DNA of 64,000 bases from the NCBI GenBank assembly GCA_021323705.1, contig JAJPKL010000012.1, positions 1 through 64,000 on the forward strand, in the 5' to 3' direction. A program made the position numbers and the translations under genes. Below are positions 9,493 to 18,168 of the stretch, one piece after another. The stretch's first letter is position 1, and each line of letters starts with the position of its first letter. The notes under the pieces are model-generated. The model made no database searches, was not told where the DNA came from, and saw only the letters and a list, made by a program, of their open reading frames with translations. The DNA comes from Nitrososphaerota archaeon. Its GTDB lineage: Archaea > Thermoproteota > Nitrososphaeria > Nitrososphaerales > Nitrosopumilaceae.

Positions 9493-9849
9493 ATGCAGGC
9501 AAAACTTGTTACTGGAGATTATGATCCATACAAGGTAAGATATTCGCTTGACAGACTTTTGATTAATAGAGGCAATGAGTTCAGAGAGATTGCAAATGCA
9601 ATAGGCTATCCTGTCTCACAACCACGTTGGGAAGAGTTCATACTTAGATTCTGCCTTGAGTTTGACGACTGTTTTCATATGTGGTCTGACAAGGAAGACA
9701 ACATCGACCACAACAAGGTACACAAATGCATGACAATGATGAGGCAGATATCAATAGGCAAGACAAACATGACTGAAGTCACAAAGCTTCAAAACGCAGC
9801 ATATAGAATTGCAGAAGACTTTAAGATACTGTATCAAAGGCTCAAGTGA
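9493..9849 (+). CDS. Hypothetical protein (118 aa)
   Basis: Complete ORF, no overlap with neighbours. Confidence 0.6.
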   Translation: MQAKLVTGDYDPYKVRYSLDRLLINRGNEFREIANAIGYPVSQPRWEEFILRFCLEFDDCFHMWSDKEDNIDHNKVHKCMTMMRQISIGKTNMTEVTKLQNAAYRIAEDFKILYQRLK

Positions 9850-9893
9850 TTCTTTCAGAAAGCAAATATAGCTACGTCAGATATGTCTATTGA

Positions 9894-10304
9894 ATGAACG
9901 TATTTGAAGAGTTTTGCAAAAATGTTGTTGCGTTAGATCCCAAAATAAGATTTGCAGGAATTGCAGATGGGGATGGCAAGCTAGAGGCAACCGCAGACAG
10001 AAAAGGGCTTTCTCCCTTACTGAATTCCGAAGAGAGAGCGCAGTATGCAATTACTGCTGCAACAAGACAGTATACCAGACTGAGATGGGAGTATAGACTT
10101 GGAAAGATATTGTATGCAAGCTCACATTATACAAAGTTGATAAGAGCAACAATTCCTATCGCAGACGAGAACAGCAGGCTTGCACATGTTTTGCTGTTGT
10201 CGTTTGATGCAGATGCAGACAACTTTCACCAGATAATCACAAAGAAGATAATTCCACTTGTTGCAAAAAATATGGCCAATTTTCTCAAGGCCACTGAGAA
10301 ATAG
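9894..10304 (+). CDS. Thaumarchaeal conserved hypothetical, probably DUF6659/roadblock-like
   Basis: MNVFEEFCKNVVALDPKIRFAGIADGDGKLEATADRKGLSPLL... family name recalled, not searched. Confidence 0.6.
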   Translation: MNVFEEFCKNVVALDPKIRFAGIADGDGKLEATADRKGLSPLLNSEERAQYAITAATRQYTRLRWEYRLGKILYASSHYTKLIRATIPIADENSRLAHVLLLSFDADADNFHQIITKKIIPLVAKNMANFLKATEK

Positions 10305-10341
10305 CAGAACCAATAATTACCAAATACTACCTTAGTAAGCC

Positions 10342-11199
10342 ATGTCTACACCCACAGATGGGGCTCCAGAAGATATTCTAAGGACAGAGCAGATCGTCAA
10401 ACCAAATCGCAAGACATTCCACAGAGAGCTCTACACCCTTTCAATAAAGGCAATCATAACCGTAGCAGGGTCATGGATAGCTCTTCATTTGTTTGAGTCA
10501 TTTGTAGCTCCACTAGTTGGTGTAACTCATCTTCACATACAGATTGTAGGAATAATTGCTACAGTAGTAATTGCGTTTTTAATAATTACAGCAACAGGAC
10601 GCTTACTCAAAAAATTCACAAGCAAAACGCATCCCCAGTTTTCTGCAAGCTTGTCATTTTTTACTATAATAGTAATTTCGCTCATTGCGAGCCTTTCCAT
10701 ACTTCACCAGCTAGATGTCAACCCACAAGAGATCCTAATTAGCGGTGGTGTAGCTGCAATCATAGTAGGTATTGGAGTATCCACCATCGTAGGAAACATA
10801 CTCTCAAGTGGATTGATACTCACGACATATCCAGCCAAGATTGGAGATTCCATTCATGTTGTAAATGATAACATTCATGGAAAGATTGCTGAAATCAACT
10901 TGATGTATACTACAATACAGACAGATGAAGGTAAGGAGTACATTGTTCCAAACAATGCAATAATTCAAGGCAACGTCAGAGTGCTAAGAGATGTCTCCAT
11001 GACAGAACAGCTCCCCTATTCTGAAGGTGACCAGATAGAACTAACAAGCGCAAATGAAAAATACGTTGGAATTGTTATCAAAATTTCGTCACGGTTCACC
11101 ACAATACTAAATGAAGAACGGACCAAGGAGTATATCGTATCAAACAGTGTCATCTTGAGCGGTAACTTTACCATAGTAAAGCACCGTCCACGATCTTAA
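10342..11199 (+). CDS. MscS-family mechanosensitive ion channel
   Basis: Several TMs then GGVAAIIVGIGVSTIVGNILSSGLILTTYPAKIGDSIHV..GKIAEINLMYTTIQTDEGKEYIVPNNAI. Confidence 0.9.
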   Translation: MSTPTDGAPEDILRTEQIVKPNRKTFHRELYTLSIKAIITVAGSWIALHLFESFVAPLVGVTHLHIQIVGIIATVVIAFLIITATGRLLKKFTSKTHPQFSASLSFFTIIVISLIASLSILHQLDVNPQEILISGGVAAIIVGIGVSTIVGNILSSGLILTTYPAKIGDSIHVVNDNIHGKIAEINLMYTTIQTDEGKEYIVPNNAIIQGNVRVLRDVSMTEQLPYSEGDQIELTSANEKYVGIVIKISSRFTTILNEERTKEYIVSNSVILSGNFTIVKHRPRS

Positions 11200-11202
11200 G
11201 AG

Positions 11203-11562
11203 CTAACTTCCACTACCGTCATTTACTGTTATCTGTGCCATGTTTCTGTTATCAATATACATCTGTACTCTAGAATCTGTACAAAATGGATAGTTTTGTT
11301 CCTGTCCTTTATTTTGTTCACAGAATTTTGATACCTGCAGCATCTCTTGATCACAGTCAGATGACGGCGTCGTAATGCAGGAATCTATGTCGCTTGCAAT
11401 TGTACTTATTGTTTGTGGGGATTGAATGCTGTTAGTAAATGGCGACTCTATCTGGTCTCCTGATTGTTGATTGAATAGTGGAAATCCGATGAAGATGAAA
11501 AATAGTGCAGAAGATGCAGCAAGAGCGACACCTGTAATAAGTCCGTTCCTTTTATTCATCAA
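11203..11562 (-). CDS. Secreted/anchored hypothetical protein
   Basis: N-terminal signal/TM MNKRNGLITGVALAASSALFFIFIGFPLF; Cys-containing C-terminal half. Confidence 0.5.
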   Translation of the reverse strand: MMNKRNGLITGVALAASSALFFIFIGFPLFNQQSGDQIESPFTNSIQSPQTISTIASDIDSCITTPSSDCDQEMLQVSKFCEQNKGQEQNYPFCTDSRVQMYIDNRNMAQITVNDGSGS

Positions 11563-11621
11563 TCTACTTTTCTTCTTCCTAAATTATAATCGATGTGGAA
11601 CTATGTTACTGCAACGCAAAC

Positions 11622-12026
11622 CTAGGTTACTGCAATCTTCAGCGTAAGCGGTGGAGACAAGGCGTCAGGATTGCTTATTCCCGACCAGACAAATATCTGT
11701 GCGGTATAATTTCCAGGAGCAGTTGGTGTCCAAGACTGGGATGGATTAAGAGACTGGCCCGCACTAAGGGTGCCTGTGAGCCATGACAACTGAATCACAA
11801 CTCCGTTGTTATCTACTATTTGAACAATATAGGCAAACGGCAGATCTCTGTTTACGCCATTTGTTACATCTGCGGCAATCTGAACCTGCTTGTTTACATG
11901 CACTGTCCACGTTCCATTTTGTAAGGAGGATGTAACGTCACCATAGTTTTGTGCATGAGCAAGTGGAACTGCGGAGGATGCCACAACTGCTGCAATTACC
12001 AAGAAAACAAGGCGGATTTTCATCAA
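11622..12026 (-). CDS. Secreted Ig/CARDB-like hypothetical protein
   Basis: Signal peptide IRLVFLVIAAVVASSAVPLAHAQN; beta-rich VQIAADVTNGVNRDLPFAYIVQIVDNNGVV..NYTAQIFVWSG. Confidence 0.6.
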   Translation of the reverse strand: MMKIRLVFLVIAAVVASSAVPLAHAQNYGDVTSSLQNGTWTVHVNKQVQIAADVTNGVNRDLPFAYIVQIVDNNGVVIQLSWLTGTLSAGQSLNPSQSWTPTAPGNYTAQIFVWSGISNPDALSPPLTLKIAVT

Positions 12027-12067
12027 ATGTTCTTGTGCCGACCTATTTTTTAGGATTGTTATTACAA

Positions 12068-12619
12068 TTACTCCTTTCTTCTCTTAATTGAGAGAGTCTT
12101 CTGTACTTCATTAATGCTGCTTAGGAACTTTTGTTTTGCTTCATACTCATCTGTTACCTTGATTACAATCTCTGTTGGTGAAAACATTACATCTTTAACA
12201 AGTATGGGCGAACTTAACCCCAAAAGCTCGCTTAGTATATCAAAAATACTCTTGTATGTGTTTCCGCTCTTGTATTTGAAAAAAGTATTGCCGTCTGCAA
12301 CCAATGGGTTTGATTCAAGCGGTATGACAAGGTCTGGCGATGTAAATTCAGAAATAAATGTGGAAATGTCATCATTTATTTTTGCCGTTAGAGTTTCTTT
12401 CTCTTTCAAAAGCCTCTCCTTTGCAGTCTCCAACTCTTGCGTTGCATCCACATATTGTTCGCCAATCATTTTTGCAAAGGTCGATTCTGTCGATATCTTC
12501 AGAGGTATTTCATGAATCCTAAAGTTTATTGTAGAAAGTTCGTCCTCAACGTCAGTTAACTGCTGCCTATTTCGCTTTATTTGAGTTGCAACTTGTTCTA
12601 AAAAGTTAAAGTCAGCCAT
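12068..12619 (-). CDS. Coiled-coil protein downstream of the tubulin homologue
   Basis: 183 aa, heptad-rich N-terminal half; ATG lies 3 nt after the end of the tubulin-like CDS. Confidence 0.65.
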   Translation of the reverse strand: MADFNFLEQVATQIKRNRQQLTDVEDELSTINFRIHEIPLKISTESTFAKMIGEQYVDATQELETAKERLLKEKETLTAKINDDISTFISEFTSPDLVIPLESNPLVADGNTFFKYKSGNTYKSIFDILSELLGLSSPILVKDVMFSPTEIVIKVTDEYEAKQKFLSSINEVQKTLSIKRRKE

Positions 12620-12622
12620 GTC

Positions 12623-14017
12623 CTATGCACTGAACTGGTGAACAACATCCATCAGGCTTTGCTTGAACTCTTCAGTTGTAAGCCCCCACTTACCATACTC
12701 TTCCTTGTAGCTATCCCATGACGCTTCAGCTTCGCTTGCAATCTCCAAGATCTTCGGTCCAATCGCCTTGGTGTTTACAAGGATTGTGACATTGGCTTGT
12801 TCTGTGTCCAGTATAGGAATCTTGACAAATATCATACGTGATTCTTCAATATGGAATCTATCTTTTATCATGTTTTTGAGTACGCTTCTTTCTTTTTCGT
12901 CAAACTCGCCTTTTATCTTAACTAGTGCTACACAAGAGTCTCTCTGTCCACCCTTATCTCGTATATCATTCTCGTCGATATCAAACAAAACAGCATCGTT
13001 TCTCTTTCCAATGTGTTCTACTATAGAGTCCATGGTATTTCCTTTTCCTCCCGACATCAAGTCTGTTCCCCATTGTTTTTCTTCTGGAATTACAGGAATT
13101 ACCCACGGTATTGCAAACCTTGGTTTCTTTGTTGCAAGCCATGTCCTATAGTTCGACATGTCCCACTCTGTCTCTCTTGCAAATGATGCAATAAACATTG
13201 ATATTGCATTTGCTGCAATAAGGTTCATTCCTTTGTAATCCTTCCATCCTATTTCATGTTCTTTTGGAAGGTCGTCTATGATTGATTGCAATTTATCAGT
13301 CTTTTTTTCGTGCTTGTGTGCAAGTTCTCTCAGCCTCTTGTTTGAAAACAGAATGGAACAATCGCTATACTTTATTTGGTGTTCAAGGTTCATCACTATG
13401 TTAATCGCAGCAGCTTCAAAGATGACTGGGTCCCAGCCAAATTCTGGCAAAAGCCCAAACGATGCAATGGTTGCGTGTTCCTTGGTATCTTTCTTGATGT
13501 ATTGCATAAATGCACTTGCAAAGGAACTTCCGGTTCCCCCTCCCATTGCAAAAGGTACTGTAAAGCCCCTTACTGGTTCAGGCGATAGCCCAGCCAGTTG
13601 TTTTTGCATGTCAAACTTTTTAGTCACTTCGTTGATGAACCTGCTTCTGCCCTCTGCCCAGTTTCGTGCAGCTCCTCCTGCACCATGGATAACATGTTTG
13701 TCCCGTAGTGCAAACAGATCAGGATATGATTGCAGTATAAGGTTTGCAGCTCTTGGGTCCAGATCAACCAGTAATGCTCGTGGAATTAGAGGAATTTCGT
13801 TGCCTCCATAAGAATTAGGAAATCTCAAAATCGTGCTGCCGTATCTTTTCAAGACACGTGACTCGTCCTTTTCTCCTTTTAGCGTCGGTTTGAGAGGATC
13901 AGCTCCTACATCAATCAACAATCTCCTATAGGCTTCTGCACCAAGTCCTATGCCACAATGTCCAAAGCAAGTCATCAGAACAGGAGCAGGTGGAAGAGGA
14001 GCGTTAATAGTAGCCAA
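12623..14017 (-). CDS. Tubulin/FtsZ superfamily protein, artubulin-like
   Basis: FGHCGIGLGAEAYRRLLIDVGADP (cf. tubulin GQCGNQIGAKFWEVI..GIDP), IPRALLVDLDP (cf. VPRAILVDLEP), GAGGAARNWAEGR (cf. GAGNNWAKGH), GGGTGSS (cf. GGGTGSG), C-terminal helices EEYGKWGLTTEEFKQSLMDV. TTG start. Confidence 0.85.
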   Translation of the reverse strand: MATINAPLPPAPVLMTCFGHCGIGLGAEAYRRLLIDVGADPLKPTLKGEKDESRVLKRYGSTILRFPNSYGGNEIPLIPRALLVDLDPRAANLILQSYPDLFALRDKHVIHGAGGAARNWAEGRSRFINEVTKKFDMQKQLAGLSPEPVRGFTVPFAMGGGTGSSFASAFMQYIKKDTKEHATIASFGLLPEFGWDPVIFEAAAINIVMNLEHQIKYSDCSILFSNKRLRELAHKHEKKTDKLQSIIDDLPKEHEIGWKDYKGMNLIAANAISMFIASFARETEWDMSNYRTWLATKKPRFAIPWVIPVIPEEKQWGTDLMSGGKGNTMDSIVEHIGKRNDAVLFDIDENDIRDKGGQRDSCVALVKIKGEFDEKERSVLKNMIKDRFHIEESRMIFVKIPILDTEQANVTILVNTKAIGPKILEIASEAEASWDSYKEEYGKWGLTTEEFKQSLMDVVHQFSA

Positions 14018-14192
14018 TACTAATCACCATTATAACAGAGAAATGCTCACTTTAATCCTAGAGTGTAAGATTGTAAAGCGCATACTTGATTGTTCTAGAC
14101 ATGAAGATATCATCACGAATGGTTTCTCCTTATACGTAACAGGGTCAGTTTTTGGATTTAAAATTTAAGAAGAAATCATTCTTTTGTATGGT

Positions 14193-14492
14193 TCAAAAAT
14201 CAACTATTGCCTTTTTCAAGTCCCGAAACTCTTCTATCGTAATCTTTCCCTCTGCTAGTCGTATCCTAAGAAGTTCCAAAGGGTCTTCCAATTTTATTCC
14301 TGCCAGAACGTCTGCGGTTTCTACTTTTTCTTTTCCAGATTCCTCAGAAAATAGATTTTGTACGTATTTGTAGTCAGACATGTAGACTGGATGGCTTTGT
14401 TTCATAGAATCAAGTATTTCACGCAGTCGTTTGGAGTCTCCCTTGCCTGAAGCAAGCAGTGTTTTCACATTTTTTGCAAAGTCTTCTGACAT
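14193..14492 (-). CDS. SHOCT-domain protein with N-terminal module shared with 7618-8403
   Basis: C-term LELLRIRLAEGKITIEEFRDLKKAI = SHOCT pattern; N-term aligns with the 7618-8403 product. Confidence 0.75.
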   Translation of the reverse strand: MSEDFAKNVKTLLASGKGDSKRLREILDSMKQSHPVYMSDYKYVQNLFSEESGKEKVETADVLAGIKLEDPLELLRIRLAEGKITIEEFRDLKKAIVDF

Positions 14493-14493
14493 G

Positions 14494-15306
14494 CTACTTC
14501 ACAACTGCCTTGAACCGCAAGTCATCTTTTAGTCTATTAAATGCAGAGTCTTTTACCGCCCATCCCTTTATTGTCTTTCCATAGTACAGTATTGCCTGAG
14601 CAAGTAGCTCTAGTGCCTCATTGTCTTCTCCAAGCTCTGCTTTGCTTCTTGATTTTGAATAAATCACGGTTCCATTTTTTGGACTATTTTTTAGAACTTT
14701 ATCAAATAATATGATTGCATCAGAGTGCCTTCCAAGCTCTGCAAGACTTGTTGCCTTGTAGAATATGGCTTCAAAGTTTTCTGGTTCTCTTTCCATTACT
14801 TTGTCAAAGCATGATAACGCATCCTCGTGTTTTTTCTGTTTACCAAGTACAAGGCCTTTAAAGTATGATGCAGAAATGTTTTCAGGCTCAGCTGACAAAA
14901 CATGGTTAAAACACTTTAGTGCTTCATCATATTTTCCTATACCAACTTCAGCAATTCCCTTGTTGTACATTACTGGAACATAGTTTGGATCGACTTTTAG
15001 GGCCTTGTCATAGAAACTCAAGGCTCGTTCAAATTGCTGTTGTTCTGCATATAGGTTTCCCAAGTTGTTCAAGGCCAAGATATGGTCAGGTTCTTTTTGG
15101 ATTATTTTTTCAAAAGATTCTATTGCATCCTTGTTTTTCTTTAGATGGATTAACGACAAGCCTTTGTTATATAGAGCGTCCAGATTTGTTGGATCTGCCT
15201 TCAAGGCCTTGTCAAAAAACGATATGGCGTCCTTGTGCTTTCCAAGTTTGGCATAGCTCTTTCCTTCCGATACCATTCCAATAGATTTGTTTGGGTTTTG
15301 TGTCAT
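14494..15306 (-). CDS. Tetratricopeptide (TPR) repeat protein
   Basis: Tandem 34-aa units (GKHKDAISFFDKALKADPTNLDALYNKGLSL...). Confidence 0.95.
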   Translation of the reverse strand: MTQNPNKSIGMVSEGKSYAKLGKHKDAISFFDKALKADPTNLDALYNKGLSLIHLKKNKDAIESFEKIIQKEPDHILALNNLGNLYAEQQQFERALSFYDKALKVDPNYVPVMYNKGIAEVGIGKYDEALKCFNHVLSAEPENISASYFKGLVLGKQKKHEDALSCFDKVMEREPENFEAIFYKATSLAELGRHSDAIILFDKVLKNSPKNGTVIYSKSRSKAELGEDNEALELLAQAILYYGKTIKGWAVKDSAFNRLKDDLRFKAVVK

Positions 15307-15403
15307 TTGTTCTATTTTCTGATTATTATCGAATACAGCAATTGATTTAAGTTTACATCAAATCAATTTAGAATGCTCAATACGTGACAATATCCAGATA
15401 TTC

Positions 15404-15428
15404 TCAATGTGTGATAACTACACATTGA
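15404..15428. repeat. Inverted repeat tcaatgtgt-N7-acacattga
   Basis: Perfect 9-bp arms, 7-nt spacer, upstream of the TPR gene. Confidence 0.6.
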
Positions 15429-15430
15429 AA

Positions 15431-15467
15431 AATTTGTTGATGAAATAAGGTATGATATCAACAAATT
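15431..15467. repeat. Inverted repeat aatttgttgat-N15-atcaacaaatt
   Basis: Perfect 11-bp arms, 15-nt spacer. Confidence 0.6.
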
Positions 15468-15477
15468 AGAATCCCTG

Positions 15478-15489
15478 ATCTGATCAGAT
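15478..15489. repeat. 12-bp palindrome atctgatcagat
   Basis: Exact self-reverse-complement. Confidence 0.5.
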
Positions 15490-15550
15490 TGTAAAAATTG
15501 TATGATAAATGACGAATTTTATGGAATGCAAGAATACAGGCATATTTGTT

Positions 15551-16114
15551 TTAATTTTTTGATACAAATTCAAAAACGATAACGCCGTCATGTTGTGACT
15601 CGTTTGTAATTATTACTTTTAGCGATTCCAGAATGGGTTTTACATAATAACTCAAGAAAGAAATCCATTTGGGGATAGTAGAATCAGCACAGAAAACTAA
15701 TCGGTACTTGTTGTGTGACACCTTGTGCGAAAATTCAAACCATTTACAGTACTTGCCTATCACTGCAAAGTAATTATGAATTACATGATCTACATCATAT
15801 TGCATTCCTATGACATTAAATAATTTCTTAACAACTCCAGGACCTCGGTCTGCCAATTCTTCTATATCATCCTCATCCAACTTGTCTACAATTAAAAGAA
15901 AGAAATCATGTGGAAATACCACATTTAAAATTGCGTTCACGTTTTCTTCATAGATTACATTTTTGTTTAGGATTTTGTTTATGAAGGCATTAAGTGTAAG
16001 ATCTGTCTTGGATGCTTCCTGCTTTAGAATTTCTAATAGATCAGTTTGTAATCGTAGAGTTACTCTGTTAGTTGGCTGCCTTTCTAAAAGTTCCAATTTT
16101 TGACCTCCCCACAT
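15551..16114 (-). CDS. RHH-like N-terminal protein with uncharacterised C-terminal domain (paralogue of 1648-2211)
   Basis: VTLRLQTDLLEILKQEASKTDLTLNAFINKILNKNV plus shared NYFAVIGKYCKW..ILESLKVIITNES core. Confidence 0.7.
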   Translation of the reverse strand: MWGGQKLELLERQPTNRVTLRLQTDLLEILKQEASKTDLTLNAFINKILNKNVIYEENVNAILNVVFPHDFFLLIVDKLDEDDIEELADRGPGVVKKLFNVIGMQYDVDHVIHNYFAVIGKYCKWFEFSHKVSHNKYRLVFCADSTIPKWISFLSYYVKPILESLKVIITNESQHDGVIVFEFVSKN

Positions 16115-16145
16115 ACAACTGCATCAGGTCTTAAAACGATCATTG

Positions 16146-16162
16146 TGTCAGTTAAACTGACA
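16146..16162. promoter_or_regulatory. 17-bp palindrome tgtcagttAaactgaca upstream of the RHH gene (candidate operator)
   Basis: Perfect 8+1+8 inverted repeat 32-48 bp upstream of the start at 16114. Confidence 0.5.
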
Positions 16163-16567
16163 ACAGGTAGCAGGTCTTTTCTAATCAATTATAGCGCTCA
16201 CTGCCTCTATTTGGGACTGCTTGGTTAATTTGCAATCTATTTGCATTTAAATATTCAAATTTTTTAGATAAAACAGGCCTAGTCTTATCTGCTTTGGTGC
16301 TTTCAAATCTAGAACTAAAAATTTTGTAAGAGAAGGATTGATGCAAGGCTTTCATTTTAAAAAAGACAAATTCCATACATATTAAAAATTGCGTAGAAAT
16401 TCTTAGTGTTGTAGTGTGACAAGATGCACATATGAGTAAACCCTAACTGTATTTTACTGTTAACTATATTTGGATTGTGTAAAACTGATACAGAAATTTC
16501 TTACCATGATTTCTTATAGTAGATTTCCCTCTCATCAACAATTGTGCAAATTTCAATGCATTAGAAT

Positions 16568-17845
16568 CTAATTTTGTATAGTTTCTGGAAATGCTTTCTT
16601 TATGTATCGTGACAAGATAGGATATTGCACTATCAGAGATGAGAGGACAACACCAAACGTGATGGGTTCCAAAATATCCTTAAAGTTGTTTTCCGGGAGC
16701 GTGGCAACCAATGCAACGGACAGCGCTCCACGCATACCTCCTATCATTATTACATGTCTCCACGCATTTGGCCATTTTTCTTGAGTGAGCCTGTGTGTTG
16801 CTGCAAGAATTGGATATGTAGATGCGGCTCTTGCTGCCAAGACCGCACCAAATGCCATGGCTATTAGTGGCAAGTTCTTTCCCATGTTTAGTATATCCAT
16901 ACTCAATCCCAAGTACAAGAAAGCTACAGAATTTGCAAAAAATGCAATCATATCCCAGAAATGTGAGCTGTACATTTGCGCCTTTTCGCTCATTATCCCT
17001 TTACCTTTCATGACGAGGTTTCCAAAATAAAGTCCGGAGGCAGCCGCTGCAACAAGACCTGAAAACTGTAATGCGTTTGCAACAACTACAGAACCAAACA
17101 AGACAGCAACAGAAAGTGCAGTCTCCGGCAATGGTTCATTCATAAGTTTTATCAAGAATCTGGCTGCTATTGCAAATCCAAGACCAATTGCAATTCCTCC
17201 AAAGAACACAATTGCAAAATGCTCTAGTTGTCCTAAGATATCTACATTTATCTGATTGATTGTTTCGGTTGCTTCCAGCGCAGACCCCTGTGCAAGGGCT
17301 ATTGCAATTATAGAGGAAAATATGACAACACCAGTAGCGTCATTGAAGCTGGCTTCTGACTGCATAAGTACAGTCAGGGGCATTGGAGCCTTGATCTTTT
17401 TGAACACCTCTATTACTATAGCAGCATCAGTTGGCGCAATTAATGCAGCAAATGCAAAGGCAACGATGGTCGGCAATCCGGCCACATACGAAAGCAGAAA
17501 ACCTCCCACCAGAGTAGCTAGAACTACACCGAGGGTAGAAAGTAACAATGATGAGATTCGCACAGTTTTGAATTGTTCTCTGTCTATCTTCATCATGGCT
17601 TCAAAGATTAGAGGAGGCACAATGAAATACAGAATTAGTTTTGGGTCAACTTGGAATCTAGTTTTATCTATTAGCCCAATACCTGATACGTGTGCAAGCG
17701 ATACCACAATGCCTACTCCAACTAAAACCATGGTGTAAGGTACTCTTGTTTTATTAGCAAGCAGGGAAGCAAGGAATATCATGCCAAGAAATATCGGAAT
17801 AATCCATTCCGTTCTAAGCAATGAGCTAATGCTAATGTCAACCAT
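16568..17845 (-). CDS. Cation:proton antiporter (CPA1/NhaP-type)
   Basis: About 12 hydrophobic segments, ALIAPTDAAIVIEVFKK, EASFNDATGVVIFS motifs. Confidence 0.93.
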   Translation of the reverse strand: MVDISISSLLRTEWIIPIFLGMIFLASLLANKTRVPYTMVLVGVGIVVSLAHVSGIGLIDKTRFQVDPKLILYFIVPPLIFEAMMKIDREQFKTVRISSLLLSTLGVVLATLVGGFLLSYVAGLPTIVAFAFAALIAPTDAAIVIEVFKKIKAPMPLTVLMQSEASFNDATGVVIFSSIIAIALAQGSALEATETINQINVDILGQLEHFAIVFFGGIAIGLGFAIAARFLIKLMNEPLPETALSVAVLFGSVVVANALQFSGLVAAAASGLYFGNLVMKGKGIMSEKAQMYSSHFWDMIAFFANSVAFLYLGLSMDILNMGKNLPLIAMAFGAVLAARAASTYPILAATHRLTQEKWPNAWRHVIMIGGMRGALSVALVATLPENNFKDILEPITFGVVLSSLIVQYPILSRYIKKAFPETIQN

Positions 17846-17902
17846 CCCTAACTGTCAGGGTACCAAATTATAAAAACAGTTCCAAAATGTAGTTTGTTGT
17901 CG

Positions 17903-18148
17903 TTATTTCTCTTTTTTTCTGACATTGGTGTCTTTATCTTTTTTTAGTTGCCTAAATCCTAATAAGATTCCCAGTACTAGATTTACTACTCCTAATGCAG
18001 TGAGAGGGAAGATTGGATTTGCAAAATAAAACATCCCCATCCCAAGCCCCCATGCGCCAGCAACGAGAAACATGATTGTGATGGCTCTTAATTTTTGAGG
18101 GGATGGGTTTTTCATCAGCGTTGCTGACTTTATGACATTATTAAACAT
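17903..18148 (-). CDS. Small two-TM membrane protein
   Basis: 81 aa, two hydrophobic helices, basic C-terminus. Confidence 0.55.
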   Translation of the reverse strand: MFNNVIKSATLMKNPSPQKLRAITIMFLVAGAWGLGMGMFYFANPIFPLTALGVVNLVLGILLGFRQLKKDKDTNVRKKEK

Positions 18149-18168
18149 TGAGGATTTTTTACAAAAAA

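Noticed and set aside
13278-13811. 177-aa plus-strand ORF opposite the tubulin-like gene
   Set aside because: Antisense shadow; Ser/Ala-biased composition and no domain, while the minus frame has clear tubulin motifs.
16185-16376. 63-aa minus-strand ORF in the gap upstream of RHH copy 2
   Set aside because: AT-rich non-coding region, no plausible family; not enough support.
17256-17738. 160-aa ORF opposite the Na+/H+ antiporter
   Set aside because: Antisense shadow of a membrane protein gene.
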